Shown here piece after piece: positions 39,928 through 47,248 of a stretch of 64,000 nucleotides of DNA (position 1 is its first letter; each line of letters opens with the position of its first letter). The stretch is from positions 31,765-95,764 of the IMG/VR virus record IMGVR_UViG_3300028920_000004. One strand, given 5' to 3'. The position numbers were made by a program, and so were the translations under genes. The notes beneath the pieces were generated by a model. It was not told where the DNA came from, did no database searches, and saw only the letters and a list, made by a program, of their open reading frames with translations. Source of the DNA: a virus.

Positions 39928-42087
39928 CTATCCTTTTATTACTCCAAGAGGTTCAAGCTCTACTAAAATTTTTACTAAATCTTTTTGATTTTCCATTACT
40001 ATGTCTATATCTTTATACGCAGAAGACGCTTCATCGAGGTCTTTCTTATTTCTTATAGAATGTATAATTCCTTTATTATCTAATCTTTTCTTTTCCTCTT
40101 CAAGATTTAAATTTTCTCTTGCTTTTGTTCTACTCATAGTTCTCCCTGCTCCATGAGAACAAGACATAAAACTTTCAGGATTTCCCAATCCTTCAATTAT
40201 ATAACTTTTAGTTCCTTGAGAACCTGGAATTATTCCTATCTGTCCTTTTCTGGCAGAAGTAGCACCTTTTCTATGTACCATTACATTATGTCCGAAGTGA
40301 TTTTCCATAGTTGCATAATTATGTGCTATGTTTATCATTTCATCAAAACTATCTATAAATTCATTATAACAAAGTCCATTTACATTATTTTTTGTAATTA
40401 TCTCCAAAAAAGAGCCTTTTATTCTCTCCATCATCAACTTCCTATTAGCTAAAGCAAAATCTACACAATAATTCATTTCTCTCAAATAGTCTTGTCCTTC
40501 TTTACTATCTAAAGGAAGAAAAGCCAAATCCCATTTAGGGTCTATTTTTGTATGCCATTTCTTATTAAGTTCTTTCGCTATTTCGTTGTAATGTCTTGCT
40601 ACTTTATATCCTAAATTTCTACTTCCGCTATGAAGCATTATCCAAATATGTCCATCAGAACCTTTCTGTATCTCTATGAAATGATTTCCTCCTCCAAGAG
40701 TGCCTAATTGTTTACGAGCAGAATCAAATTCTTTGCCTACAATAGAATTTCTAAAATTTAAATTAACAGTTGGCATAAGTATACCATCTTGTTTTCTCTT
40801 GTGATGACTAAATCCTACTGGAACTACGCTTCTAATTCCACCTTTATATTCTTTCGAACCTCCGAAAATTTTCTTTATTTGTTCTGGTGTAATATCTGTT
40901 AAGGACGTTTTTACAGCACACATACCACAATTTCCTGTAACAAATATTTTTCCATTTCTTCTTGCAATAAAATATCCAGTTTCAACAACAAAACAATATT
41001 TTTTAGCATTAGGGATTTTTATTTCTTTTGGTTTAGTAAATCCAACATATTTATTGTTAGTTTGATATACATTATACCAATCCTTCCAATTTTCGTTTTT
41101 GCTTGAATATTGATGTATATTTGCACGAATACCATTTATTGCACAAATATATTGAATAACATCTGCATTTGTTTTATTTGTTGTAGAATATACTTTATGA
41201 TTTCTTTTTTCATCAATACAACCATCCCAATGTAAATATTCATCAAAAACTATTTTTGCTTGATGTTGATTACATTTATATAAATTAATTAAACTTTTTT
41301 CACACTTCCAATCTAATGTAAAAATTATAGATACTATTCCATCCGAATTTTTATATTCAACAAAATCAACATTAGCATTTTTTAATAAAAATTTACTTCG
41401 ATTTATTTTTCTTTGTTTTTTCAAATGTAATTCAACAGAAGAACTATCTTTATTAGATTGTCTTATACAACCATCTGCTGAAACCATAATCATAATAGCT
41501 AATTGATTATCAGTCAAATCAATTCCCTTTTCATTAGTTGGAAAAGTAGTTCTAACAGAATAATAATCTCGTTTTTTTATTTTTAATAATTTTTCTTTAA
41601 AATCTCTACAAAAATAAGTATTATTTTTTTTGTTTTTACCATATCCTTCATATACTAACATCCTGTGTTCATCGCTTAAAACTTGGTCTAATCCATATTT
41701 ACTTTTATATTCTGTAAATTGTTCACAAGGTTTTACAATATACAACAAAGGGTTACTAAAAAAAGAAGTTTGATTATAATTATCCCACACCAACACCTTT
41801 TGGTTATTATATTTATCTATTGTAATCCATCCAACTTCAGTTAATATTTCTGTATCTTTATCAACAGCTCCAATATCTACCCCTACTGCATTTGGTATTA
41901 CAACTCCTTTAGTAGCTAAAACTCCACCAATAGGCATACCATAACCTTGATGGCTATCGGGCATTATTGCTATATGCTTAAAAGTAAAAGGAAGATTAGC
42001 TAAATTTTTAGCCTGTTCTAATGCTCCTTCTTCAATATTATTGAGCCATAATTTTATAGGTTTATTTTCACTATTTATTACTTTCAT
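39928..42087 (-). CDS. rtcB: RtcB RNA ligase interrupted by an intein
   Basis: 719 codons; about 406 remain after removing the intein. RtcB joins 2',3'-cyclic phosphate and 5'-OH RNA ends with GTP and Mn. Extein motifs: IAIMPDSHQGYGMPIGG (39-55), VGVDIG (68-73), CGMCAVKT (387-394), LGTLGGGNHFIEI, MLHSGSRNLG and MSCSHGAGR. The intein sits just before the metal-binding Cys387, so ligase activity needs splicing. Likely use: repair of tRNAs or other RNAs cut by host defence nucleases. Confidence 0.95.
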   Translation of the reverse strand: MKVINSENKPIKLWLNNIEEGALEQAKNLANLPFTFKHIAIMPDSHQGYGMPIGGVLATKGVVIPNAVGVDIGAVDKDTEILTEVGWITIDKYNNQKVLVWDNYNQTSFFSNPLLYIVKPCEQFTEYKSKYGLDQVLSDEHRMLVYEGYGKNKKNNTYFCRDFKEKLLKIKKRDYYSVRTTFPTNEKGIDLTDNQLAIMIMVSADGCIRQSNKDSSSVELHLKKQRKINRSKFLLKNANVDFVEYKNSDGIVSIIFTLDWKCEKSLINLYKCNQHQAKIVFDEYLHWDGCIDEKRNHKVYSTTNKTNADVIQYICAINGIRANIHQYSSKNENWKDWYNVYQTNNKYVGFTKPKEIKIPNAKKYCFVVETGYFIARRNGKIFVTGNCGMCAVKTSLTDITPEQIKKIFGGSKEYKGGIRSVVPVGFSHHKRKQDGILMPTVNLNFRNSIVGKEFDSARKQLGTLGGGNHFIEIQKGSDGHIWIMLHSGSRNLGYKVARHYNEIAKELNKKWHTKIDPKWDLAFLPLDSKEGQDYLREMNYCVDFALANRKLMMERIKGSFLEIITKNNVNGLCYNEFIDSFDEMINIAHNYATMENHFGHNVMVHRKGATSARKGQIGIIPGSQGTKSYIIEGLGNPESFMSCSHGAGRTMSRTKARENLNLEEEKKRLDNKGIIHSIRNKKDLDEASSAYKDIDIVMENQKDLVKILVELEPLGVIKG
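40930..41868 (-). mobile_element. intein with LAGLIDADG-type homing endonuclease in rtcB
   Basis: Residues 74-386 (313 aa) of the rtcB product. The first residue is Ala (AVDKDTEIL), block B is LSDEHRMLVY (Ser in place of the usual Thr), two LAGLIDADG-like helices are LAIMIMVSADG (196-206) and IVFDEYLHWDG (279-289), and the end is IFVTGN followed by Cys+1. Ala1 and the absence of a penultimate His differ from class 1 inteins. The insertion point is the one known for archaeal RtcB inteins. Confidence 0.9.
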
Positions 42088-42287
42088 TTGTGGCTCTCCC
42101 CATAATATAATACCTTATGCGATAATGCTTTTTCAGCCATATCCTTAATATCAATTAAAAGATTTCTCATATTACTTGCCTTCTTAGTATTCATACCATC
42201 GTAATCAATTAACACCATACGGATATTATCTATTTGGTCTTTATAATATTTAGCAGTTCCAATTTTATGTATTTTAACTCTTTTCAT
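42084..42287 (-). CDS. hypothetical protein, 67 aa
   Basis: Basic, helical (GMNTKKASNMRNLLIDIKDMAEKAL). ATGA overlaps on both sides (42084 with rtcB start, 42284 with the zinc-finger stop) show translational coupling with rtcB. Could be an accessory of the ligase; nothing recognised. Confidence 0.65.
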   Translation of the reverse strand: MKRVKIHKIGTAKYYKDQIDNIRMVLIDYDGMNTKKASNMRNLLIDIKDMAEKALSHKVLYYGESHK

Positions 42288-42442
42288 CCCATCATCCCTC
42301 TTTTTCGGGTGTAGCTTCCCTCATACTCTTTTTCCCAATTATGCTGGCAGGCGGGGGAACACCAAAGTTTTTGTATGTATATTTTCTTTCCACAATAAGC
42401 ACATAGGCCTGGCAACAATTTAATCTTCTTCCTCTTACTCAT
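42284..42442 (-). CDS. small zinc-finger protein, 52 aa
   Basis: AAGGAG precedes the ATG at 42442. LCAYCGKKI and WCSPACQHNW give a CxxC...CxxxC..H arrangement close to small phage zinc fingers. The DNA is GC-richer than the rtcB region, marking the edge of the 42.3-44.0 kb cassette. Confidence 0.7.
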   Translation of the reverse strand: MSKRKKIKLLPGLCAYCGKKIYIQKLWCSPACQHNWEKEYEGSYTRKRGMMG

Positions 42443-42977
42443 GGGGAGTTCTCCTTAATAAATTGAAATTGTCTGGTTGCATTAACATTTTTCTCATTAT
42501 TTTATCTATGGATATGGGGGTGAAATTGTTACAATCAACGCCTACATCCATTTGTTTTCCTTGCGGTTTCAATAATCCATGTGAATGTCCATAAAGTTGA
42601 TACGAGTTAAAATGACTTTTACTCCATACTCGCATAGCGTAATGACAAAGTATTATCGGTTTTTCCTCATATTTAATTTCTTTTATGTCTGATATAGAGG
42701 AAAATAATCCTGAAATATTCTTGATTCTATTTTTGTAATCATGGTTTCCAAGTATAAGATGTATTTGTCCATTTAATCTTGCACGTATTTTCCGTACTAT
42801 ATCATGTCCGCCAAAGGCAAAATCCCCAAGATGATATACTGTATCTTTTCGAGTAATAACTTTGTTCCAATTAGTGATAATGGTTTCATCCATTTCCTCG
42901 CAAGTTTCAAAAGGTCGTTGGCAGTATCTTCGTATGGCATCATGATTAAAGTGCGTATCTGCGGTAAACCAAATCAC
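42435..42977 (-). CDS. metallophosphoesterase
   Basis: 180 residues. WFTADTHFNHDAIRRYC is motif I, YHLGDFAFGG motif II, LILGNHDY motif III, ILCHYAMRVW and LYGHSHGLL the later His motifs. This is the common phage/plasmid calcineurin-like phosphoesterase that usually begins with ADTHF.H..... Possible 2',3'-cyclic or other phosphodiester substrate. Part of the GC-richer cassette. Confidence 0.88.
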   Translation of the reverse strand: MIWFTADTHFNHDAIRRYCQRPFETCEEMDETIITNWNKVITRKDTVYHLGDFAFGGHDIVRKIRARLNGQIHLILGNHDYKNRIKNISGLFSSISDIKEIKYEEKPIILCHYAMRVWSKSHFNSYQLYGHSHGLLKPQGKQMDVGVDCNNFTPISIDKIMRKMLMQPDNFNLLRRTPHE

Positions 42978-43246
42978 CTAATCATCTCCTTCACTATTTC
43001 CTCTACTCTTGTGAGGGCAGAGTTGTAATCAGAAGCTCCGCAAGTACATTCTCCGCATTTGTATGTTACATGGGAACAGGTACAAACTTTTTTCTCTCCC
43101 TTTATCCTCTCAAGTGATAGGGTACGGAATTCGGAAAGAGATTGGTCAACAGGATGCGTTCCCCCCAATAAATCACCCCTCTTGTATGCTTCATGATGAG
43201 ATATAAGATTCTCTAATATCTCCCTAACAGTCTTTGCCTTAGTCAT
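42974..43246 (-). CDS. small Cys-rich protein, 90 aa
   Basis: The frame is open far into the YopX-like gene, but GAGGAGGAGAGGGAAG precedes the ATG at 43246. VCTCSHVTYKCGECTCG contains a tight Cys cluster likely to bind zinc. Helical remainder. ATGA overlap with the phosphoesterase start. Confidence 0.65.
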   Translation of the reverse strand: MTKAKTVREILENLISHHEAYKRGDLLGGTHPVDQSLSEFRTLSLERIKGEKKVCTCSHVTYKCGECTCGASDYNSALTRVEEIVKEMIR

Positions 43247-43730
43247 CTTCCCTCTCCTCCTCCAATAAATGTGGATATTCGTAGATATTGCCGATGACTT
43301 TAATATAACCAGCACACATTGTATTAGTAAGTACCTCACTATACTCGCCCGATTTTTGGCTCCCAGAGCAAGCCACAAATGAGCCATATTTTAATTTCAC
43401 TTCTCCTATGCGAGGTTTAGAAAATTTATAATCTGTTGAGATTATATCCCCTTCGTATATTTCCACCCCATTCTTGGCCTTGAGGCCGGTGTATTGTTTC
43501 CAATCAGCATTTATGTAAAAACTATTTTTGTCCTTTTTAAGGAAACTATCTTTAGTATAAACACCATCATTGAAGGCTATTTTGGGAGTCGGTTTATAAA
43601 AAGTCGGGTCGTCTTTGTTCCAAAGATGCCCCTCTGCACAATGCCATCCGTTTACCCAAAAATCTTGTAATGTGGCATAGACAAAATTTTTATTTATTTT
43701 ATTCCACGCCCGAAACTTAATCTCCCTCAT
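43239..43730 (-). CDS. YopX-family phage protein
   Basis: 163 residues. The start MREIKFRAWNKINKNFVY and the central QYTGLKAKNGVEIYEGDII are the defining blocks of YopX proteins, which are common in phage early regions with unknown function. The end VIGNIYEYPHLL is also typical. Confidence 0.88.
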   Translation of the reverse strand: MREIKFRAWNKINKNFVYATLQDFWVNGWHCAEGHLWNKDDPTFYKPTPKIAFNDGVYTKDSFLKKDKNSFYINADWKQYTGLKAKNGVEIYEGDIISTDYKFSKPRIGEVKLKYGSFVACSGSQKSGEYSEVLTNTMCAGYIKVIGNIYEYPHLLEEEREDD

Positions 43731-44026
43731 ATCGCCCTCCCCGTCTCTTCCAAATACAACTCAAGCGAGTAGAGGAAGGAGGCCATGTCGAGGGGGGTAG
43801 CGGTGCGATGATAGCCATCGGGGTATCTTGCGAGAATAATACACCCTATAAAATAATCATCCAGGCGCCCGATTGGACAATCCTGACAACCTACCCCATC
43901 ATAAAACTTCCTACAAAGCGGACACTTCCACATATTCCAATCATGTCCCACCCCCTTCAAATCCTCCTCCATACACTTCTCCCTCGTCTCTCTCACCGCC
44001 TTAAGCTGTCTTTGGTATAGTGTCAT
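43727..44026 (-). CDS. zinc-binding protein of higher GC content
   Basis: AAAGGTAATATA precedes the ATG at 44026 (99 aa). KCPLCRKFYDG and GCQDCPIG form a knuckle pair, a form often seen in phage-encoded small proteins. The gene is over 50 % GC in places, far from the local 25-30 %, so acquisition from another replicon is likely. Confidence 0.68.
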   Translation of the reverse strand: MTLYQRQLKAVRETREKCMEEDLKGVGHDWNMWKCPLCRKFYDGVGCQDCPIGRLDDYFIGCIILARYPDGYHRTATPLDMASFLYSLELYLEETGRAI

Positions 44027-44093
44027 TATATTACCTTTCCTTTCATTTTCTTCTTTCCGCACCTGACTAGCCTACCCCCTGTATAATTAATTT

Positions 44094-44513
44094 TTAATAA
44101 ACATCTCTATTTTCTTCAATTTTTTTATCTTCATAAGGAGCAATTATTCTACGATAAATTTCTCTTTTACAACAATCTAATTCACCATAAAAATTTTCTT
44201 TCTTAACATTATTATTAGCATAAACACAATAAAATCTATTTAGAAGAAGTGGCAAATCTCCTTCATTCAATAAATTTAATTTTGTAAGATATTTTTTGTA
44301 GTTATTGTAAGAAGGTTTAACATATCTTTTACAAACCGCATACAAAATATAGTTCAAATCTCCATTTACATCAACTCCAGAATTATCCATTAGTTTAACA
44401 ATGGATTCTATCTCTTCATAATGATTACTAGCATCTCCCAAAATATCTAATCGCCCTATATATTCAACTATAATATTCATAGGTTCCCTATATGACATTT
44501 TTATATATGGCAT
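44094..44513 (-). CDS. conserved phage hypothetical protein (DUF6899-like)
   Basis: 139 residues. MPYIKMSYREPMN, GDLNYILYAVCKRYV and the end CKREIYRRIIAPYEDKKI with ENRDVY match, as remembered, a conserved protein family beginning MPYI and ending APYEDxKIxENGDVF that is frequent in phages. Function unknown. Confidence 0.68.
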   Translation of the reverse strand: MPYIKMSYREPMNIIVEYIGRLDILGDASNHYEEIESIVKLMDNSGVDVNGDLNYILYAVCKRYVKPSYNNYKKYLTKLNLLNEGDLPLLLNRFYCVYANNNVKKENFYGELDCCKREIYRRIIAPYEDKKIEENRDVY

Positions 44514-44515
44514 TA

Positions 44516-44797
44516 TTATTTCTCCTCTTCTTCTTTATCTTTAACATCTTTTTCATCTGTTAATTTTTGTATAACCTCTATTAAATTTTTAACAGTTTTT
44601 CCGTTATCTATCAAATCGTCCATAGTTTCATCTTCAACTACAATATTAAAGGCTTCTTCAATATCTAAAATTACAGAAATCCATCCTCCTGCTTCAATAT
44701 TTAAATTTTGAAGTTTATCTTCTAACCCTACATCAAGAGCAGAGCCTAAATCTGTTACTTCATTTAAAACTTGTAATATTTTTTCTTTAACTGTCAT
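44516..44797 (-). CDS. acyl-carrier-protein-like protein lacking the attachment Ser
   Basis: 93 residues. The four-helix ACP layout is visible: an initial helix KILQVLNEVTDL, loop, ISVILDIEEAFNIVVEDETM (helices II-III) and TVKNLIEVIQKL (helix IV). Where ACP has DSL the sequence reads EAG, so the phosphopantetheine Ser is absent. It may be a degenerate carrier or an ACP-mimic that binds host enzymes. An acidic tail ends the protein. Confidence 0.6.
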   Translation of the reverse strand: MTVKEKILQVLNEVTDLGSALDVGLEDKLQNLNIEAGGWISVILDIEEAFNIVVEDETMDDLIDNGKTVKNLIEVIQKLTDEKDVKDKEEEEK

Positions 44798-44811
44798 AAA
44801 AAATTCCTCCT

Positions 44812-45045
44812 CTAATATCTCTCACTAAAATTAACATCTAATCTTTTCTTTTCTCCTGTTATTAGATAATTTTTTATAAGGTCTTCGGCAAAAAACCATT
44901 CTACTAAAGTATAATTAGTTTTATATTGTGTATTAAAAACATTTCTATTTATATTAATTTTAATTATACCTATTCCAGTTATAACCATTATTGCCGTTAA
45001 TACCATTAAAAGAAATATTAACACTTCAGAAAGGTCATTATTCAT
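44812..45045 (-). CDS. single-pass membrane protein, 77 aa
   Basis: AAGGAGGATAAA sits before the ATG at 45045, which is preferred to the longer frame. One membrane helix (LIFLLMVLTAIMVITGIGII) then a basic-acidic cytosolic or external part with YTLVEWFFAEDL. Function unknown. Confidence 0.65.
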   Translation of the reverse strand: MNNDLSEVLIFLLMVLTAIMVITGIGIIKININRNVFNTQYKTNYTLVEWFFAEDLIKNYLITGEKKRLDVNFSERY

Positions 45046-45058
45046 TTTATCCTCCTTG

Positions 45059-45550
45059 TTATTGCACTTCAAATCTTTGGATAATTGTTCCCTTTGGCAC
45101 TATTAATTCACAGGTTTTCTGAATTGGATTAATTTTATAATCACCCACTAATATTTTTTTCCATTTCCTATTTGATACTATATATACTCGTCTTATTTTA
45201 GGTTTGACATTATCATTCTCTATTAATATAGTAGATAGTGTTTTTATTTGTCCTCTTTTGTATTTGTTTTTTCCTATTTTTTCAAAGTAAAAATAGTATT
45301 CTTCTCCTTTAACACTTCCACTTCCCAAAACAAAATTACCAGATACTATCTTGCTATCTCTTACCGAAATTATAGGAATTTCATTAATTATTGTTTCATT
45401 AGGTAAAGCTATTATAATCAATGTAATAATATATACACTAATAGCAAATAAAATAGATACTGATATAACCGCCCTATCAATGCCATCCTCAACATCTATA
45501 ATCAACAATGAAATAAAAACTATCAAGGCTCCAAAAATCCATAATAACAT
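45059..45550 (-). CDS. two-helix membrane protein with beta-rich domain
   Basis: 163 residues: WIFGALIVFISLLIIDV and VSILFAISVYIITLIIIAL are membrane segments, then a beta-rich domain of about 105 residues (GEEYYFYFEKIGKNKYKRGQ). The shape recalls small phage membrane proteins with a soluble domain. Function unknown. Strong AGGAGGATAAA site. Confidence 0.65.
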   Translation of the reverse strand: MLLWIFGALIVFISLLIIDVEDGIDRAVISVSILFAISVYIITLIIIALPNETIINEIPIISVRDSKIVSGNFVLGSGSVKGEEYYFYFEKIGKNKYKRGQIKTLSTILIENDNVKPKIRRVYIVSNRKWKKILVGDYKINPIQKTCELIVPKGTIIQRFEVQ

Positions 45551-45563
45551 TTTATCCTCCTAT

Positions 45564-45716
45564 TTAAATAATGTTATGGTCTTCATCTTCTAGTATCTCT
45601 ATATTACATTTAGGGCATTTCCATACTAAGTTAACTTGGTGTTTCATCCCGTATTCGTCTATTTCCCAATCATCGTGTATAACTTCCATTTGTGTATTAC
45701 AATCAGGACATATCAT
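45564..45716 (-). CDS. zinc-ribbon protein, 50 aa
   Basis: ATAGGAGCTTAAA precedes the ATG at 45716. MICPDCNTQME and VWKCPKCNIEI give the two CxxC knuckles of a rubredoxin-like ribbon, followed by an acidic end. Confidence 0.75.
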   Translation of the reverse strand: MICPDCNTQMEVIHDDWEIDEYGMKHQVNLVWKCPKCNIEILEDEDHNII

Positions 45717-45725
45717 TTTAAGCTC

Positions 45726-46049
45726 CTATTTAGAAATGATTATTCCACCTAATTGTTTTCTAGGAACTCCTCTTTTACTAGTTCCTGCATCTCCTCTTTT
45801 TCCACTTCTTAATTCTCCTCCAAATCTCGACTTCTTAGTTAAAACCCTTATTCCACCATTAGGGTCTAAAAATTCCCTATTACCTATTTGCTTATAACCT
45901 TCAATTTCCACAAGATATTTAGCATAACATTTAAAAGCTTCTTTATGATTAGCATGGACTTTATTTCCCATCAAAGCTTTTGTAGCCTGAATAGTATTTC
46001 CATTACAATATTTAGCAGGTGTTCCGCATACTATTCCAACTATAGCCAT
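45726..46049 (-). CDS. hypothetical protein, 107 aa
   Basis: Begins MAIVGIVCGTPAKYCNGN and ends in a Gly/Arg/Lys-rich segment (SRFGGELRSGKRGDAGTSKR). No domain recognised. Probably nucleic-acid-binding judged only by its basic tail. Confidence 0.58.
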   Translation of the reverse strand: MAIVGIVCGTPAKYCNGNTIQATKALMGNKVHANHKEAFKCYAKYLVEIEGYKQIGNREFLDPNGGIRVLTKKSRFGGELRSGKRGDAGTSKRGVPRKQLGGIIISK

Positions 46050-46070
46050 TATTTTCTTCTCCTATAATTT

Positions 46071-46256
46071 TTATAATATCTCATCATCATTATCTTTATA
46101 ATTATATGTAATTTGTATATTGTACAATCTATCTTTCAGACATTCTGATAATATATTTTCTAAGAAAAAATCATCCTCTAAATTAGCAGAAATATAACTT
46201 AACAAATATTCTTTCGCTTTTAATTTAGTTATTCTTAATGTGGTATATTCACTCAT
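46071..46256 (-). CDS. hypothetical protein, 61 aa
   Basis: GGAGGATTAT precedes the ATG at 46256, so the start is placed there rather than at 46295. Acidic, helical (KAKEYLLSYISANLEDDFF). Function unknown. Overlaps the next small gene by 8 bp. Confidence 0.6.
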   Translation of the reverse strand: MSEYTTLRITKLKAKEYLLSYISANLEDDFFLENILSECLKDRLYNIQITYNYKDNDDEIL

Positions 46257-46380
46257 ATAATCCTCCAAACAAAAAATCCCTACAAGGACTGCCAAAAAAA
46301 GTATGTATAAAAATAGACAATCCTGTAGGGATTTCCTCTGCTTTATATCTGATTCCGAAAAGTTTTAAATGTCTTACCAT
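46249..46380 (-). CDS. small protein, 43 aa, containing an inverted repeat
   Basis: AAAGGTATAAAA precedes the ATG at 46380. The product MVRHLKLFGIRYKAEE ends LFGGLYE and is ATGA-type coupled to the gene at 46256. Its coding DNA holds the arms of a 14-bp inverted repeat (46274-46288 and 46321-46334), so the mRNA may also fold. Confidence 0.5.
   Translation of the reverse strand: MVRHLKLFGIRYKAEEIPTGLSIFIHTFFGSPCRDFLFGGLYE
46274..46334. repeat. inverted repeat in leftward transcript
   Basis: AAATCCCTACAAGGA (46274-46288) and TCCTGTAGGGATTT (46321-46334) are complementary apart from one extra A, with 32 nt between. It lies about 20 bp upstream of a gene start. A terminator is unlikely because no U-run follows; control of the downstream start by RNA structure is possible. 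Confidence 0.55.
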
Positions 46381-46382
46381 TT

Positions 46383-46556
46383 TTATACCTTTAGGTAATT
46401 ATCTTTCTTCAAAATGGGATATTGATTTCGGTTCTTATTTCTTTCTATAAATTCTACACAATCTAAAATTTTATCCGTTTCTGGATAAACTGTAACTTTC
46501 TTATTCAAGAAATTTCTCTTATACCATCGGTAATAATACTCAATTTCATATCTCAT
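46383..46556 (-). CDS. small basic/aromatic protein, 57 aa
   Basis: The longest frame runs through the promoter at 46590; the ATG at 46556 with CAGGAG before it lies downstream of the -10 box and is the credible start. Product MRYEIEYYYRWYKRNFL continues with TDKILDCVEFIERNKN. First gene after the promoter. Function unknown. Confidence 0.6.
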   Translation of the reverse strand: MRYEIEYYYRWYKRNFLNKKVTVYPETDKILDCVEFIERNKNRNQYPILKKDNYLKV

Positions 46557-46589
46557 ATCTAAAATCTCCTGTATTTCATCGTCAATTAT

Positions 46590-46646
46590 ATTATAACACA
46601 CATACCCTAGGGTTGTCAAGAGGTAAAAAGTTACTATTTTATTCTT
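46590..46646 (-). promoter_or_regulatory. sigma70-type promoter with upstream element
   Basis: Minus strand: upstream element AAGAATAAAATAG (46634-46646), 14 bp, -35 TTGACA (46614-46619), 18-bp spacer, -10 TATAAT (46590-46595). It would drive the leftward genes from 46556 on. The upstream element is identical to those at 55633 and 61235. Confidence 0.88.
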
Positions 46647-46659
46647 AACATTCGGGCTT

Positions 46660-46744
46660 ATTAGCTCTCATCTTTTCCGATGTTATAGAGCTAAAGCAAT
46701 TTGGTTCTAAGTTACGTTAGTAACTTAATAGTTACGTTAGTATC
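46660..46744. promoter_or_regulatory. repeat cluster upstream of promoter (operator-like)
   Basis: Contains an inverted repeat TTAGCTCT (46661-46668) / AGAGCTAA (46687-46694), and a 13-bp direct repeat AGTTACGTTAGTA at 46710-46722 and 46730-46742, 20 bp apart (two helical turns). It lies between the zinc-finger gene ending at 46745 and the promoter element at 46634. The helical phasing suggests cooperative protein binding. Confidence 0.6.
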
Positions 46745-46987
46745 TTATTTAATATTTAATATATATTGTTCGTGTTGATTTAAATTTTTTAGAGTTTTAG
46801 CACAAGTAATATGCCATCTTTTGTAAATTTTATGTTTATATTTTTCTCCATATTGATTTATTTTTTCTTCTCCGTATTCTTTAACCCTGCAAAAATATTT
46901 ATGACCTATTGGAATTGTTTTATTACAAGATTGACATTTCCAATTTTTTCTACTACTAATTATGTAACTACCAGTTTTATAATTCAT
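46745..46987 (-). CDS. zinc-finger protein, 80 aa
   Basis: SSRKNWKCQSCNKTIPIGHKY and KRWHITCAKTL form a CxxC...H..C finger of the PARP/LIM-like kind, with a Lys/Tyr-rich loop between them. Possibly binds DNA or RNA ends. It is followed by the operator-like repeats at 46660-46744. Confidence 0.68.
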   Translation of the reverse strand: MNYKTGSYIISSRKNWKCQSCNKTIPIGHKYFCRVKEYGEEKINQYGEKYKHKIYKRWHITCAKTLKNLNQHEQYILNIK

Positions 46988-46998
46988 TATTTAACCTT

Positions 46999-47179
46999 TC
47001 ATTTAATGTTTTTATATAAATTTAAAACAGTTTTTAAAGTATTTTTTATTTGTGATTTATGTCCACATACTAAAATAGGAATTTTAAATAAATTTTTATA
47101 TTTTTTTAATTGATTCGTCTTGAATTTCAAATTCTGATACTCTTTTATTTGGATTAGGATATTTAATAAAATTTTTCAT
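46999..47179 (-). pseudogene. possible frameshifted small gene
   Basis: An ATG at 47179 opens 27 codons (MKNFIKYPNPNKRVSEFE...) ending at a TAA in 47096. A second frame, offset by one and open from before 47130 to TGA at 46999, encodes protein-like sequence (FKIPILVCGHKSQIKNTLKT). The two meet at a run of seven A. One gene broken by an indel, a programmed shift, or a sequencing error would all explain this. The DNA between 47180 and 47248 holds no convincing ORF. Confidence 0.35.
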
Positions 47180-47248
47180 TTTCTTTCTTCTTTTAAAATT
47201 CTGACAATTAATTCATAACGAAAGTTAAATTTTCTTATATAAATCTCC

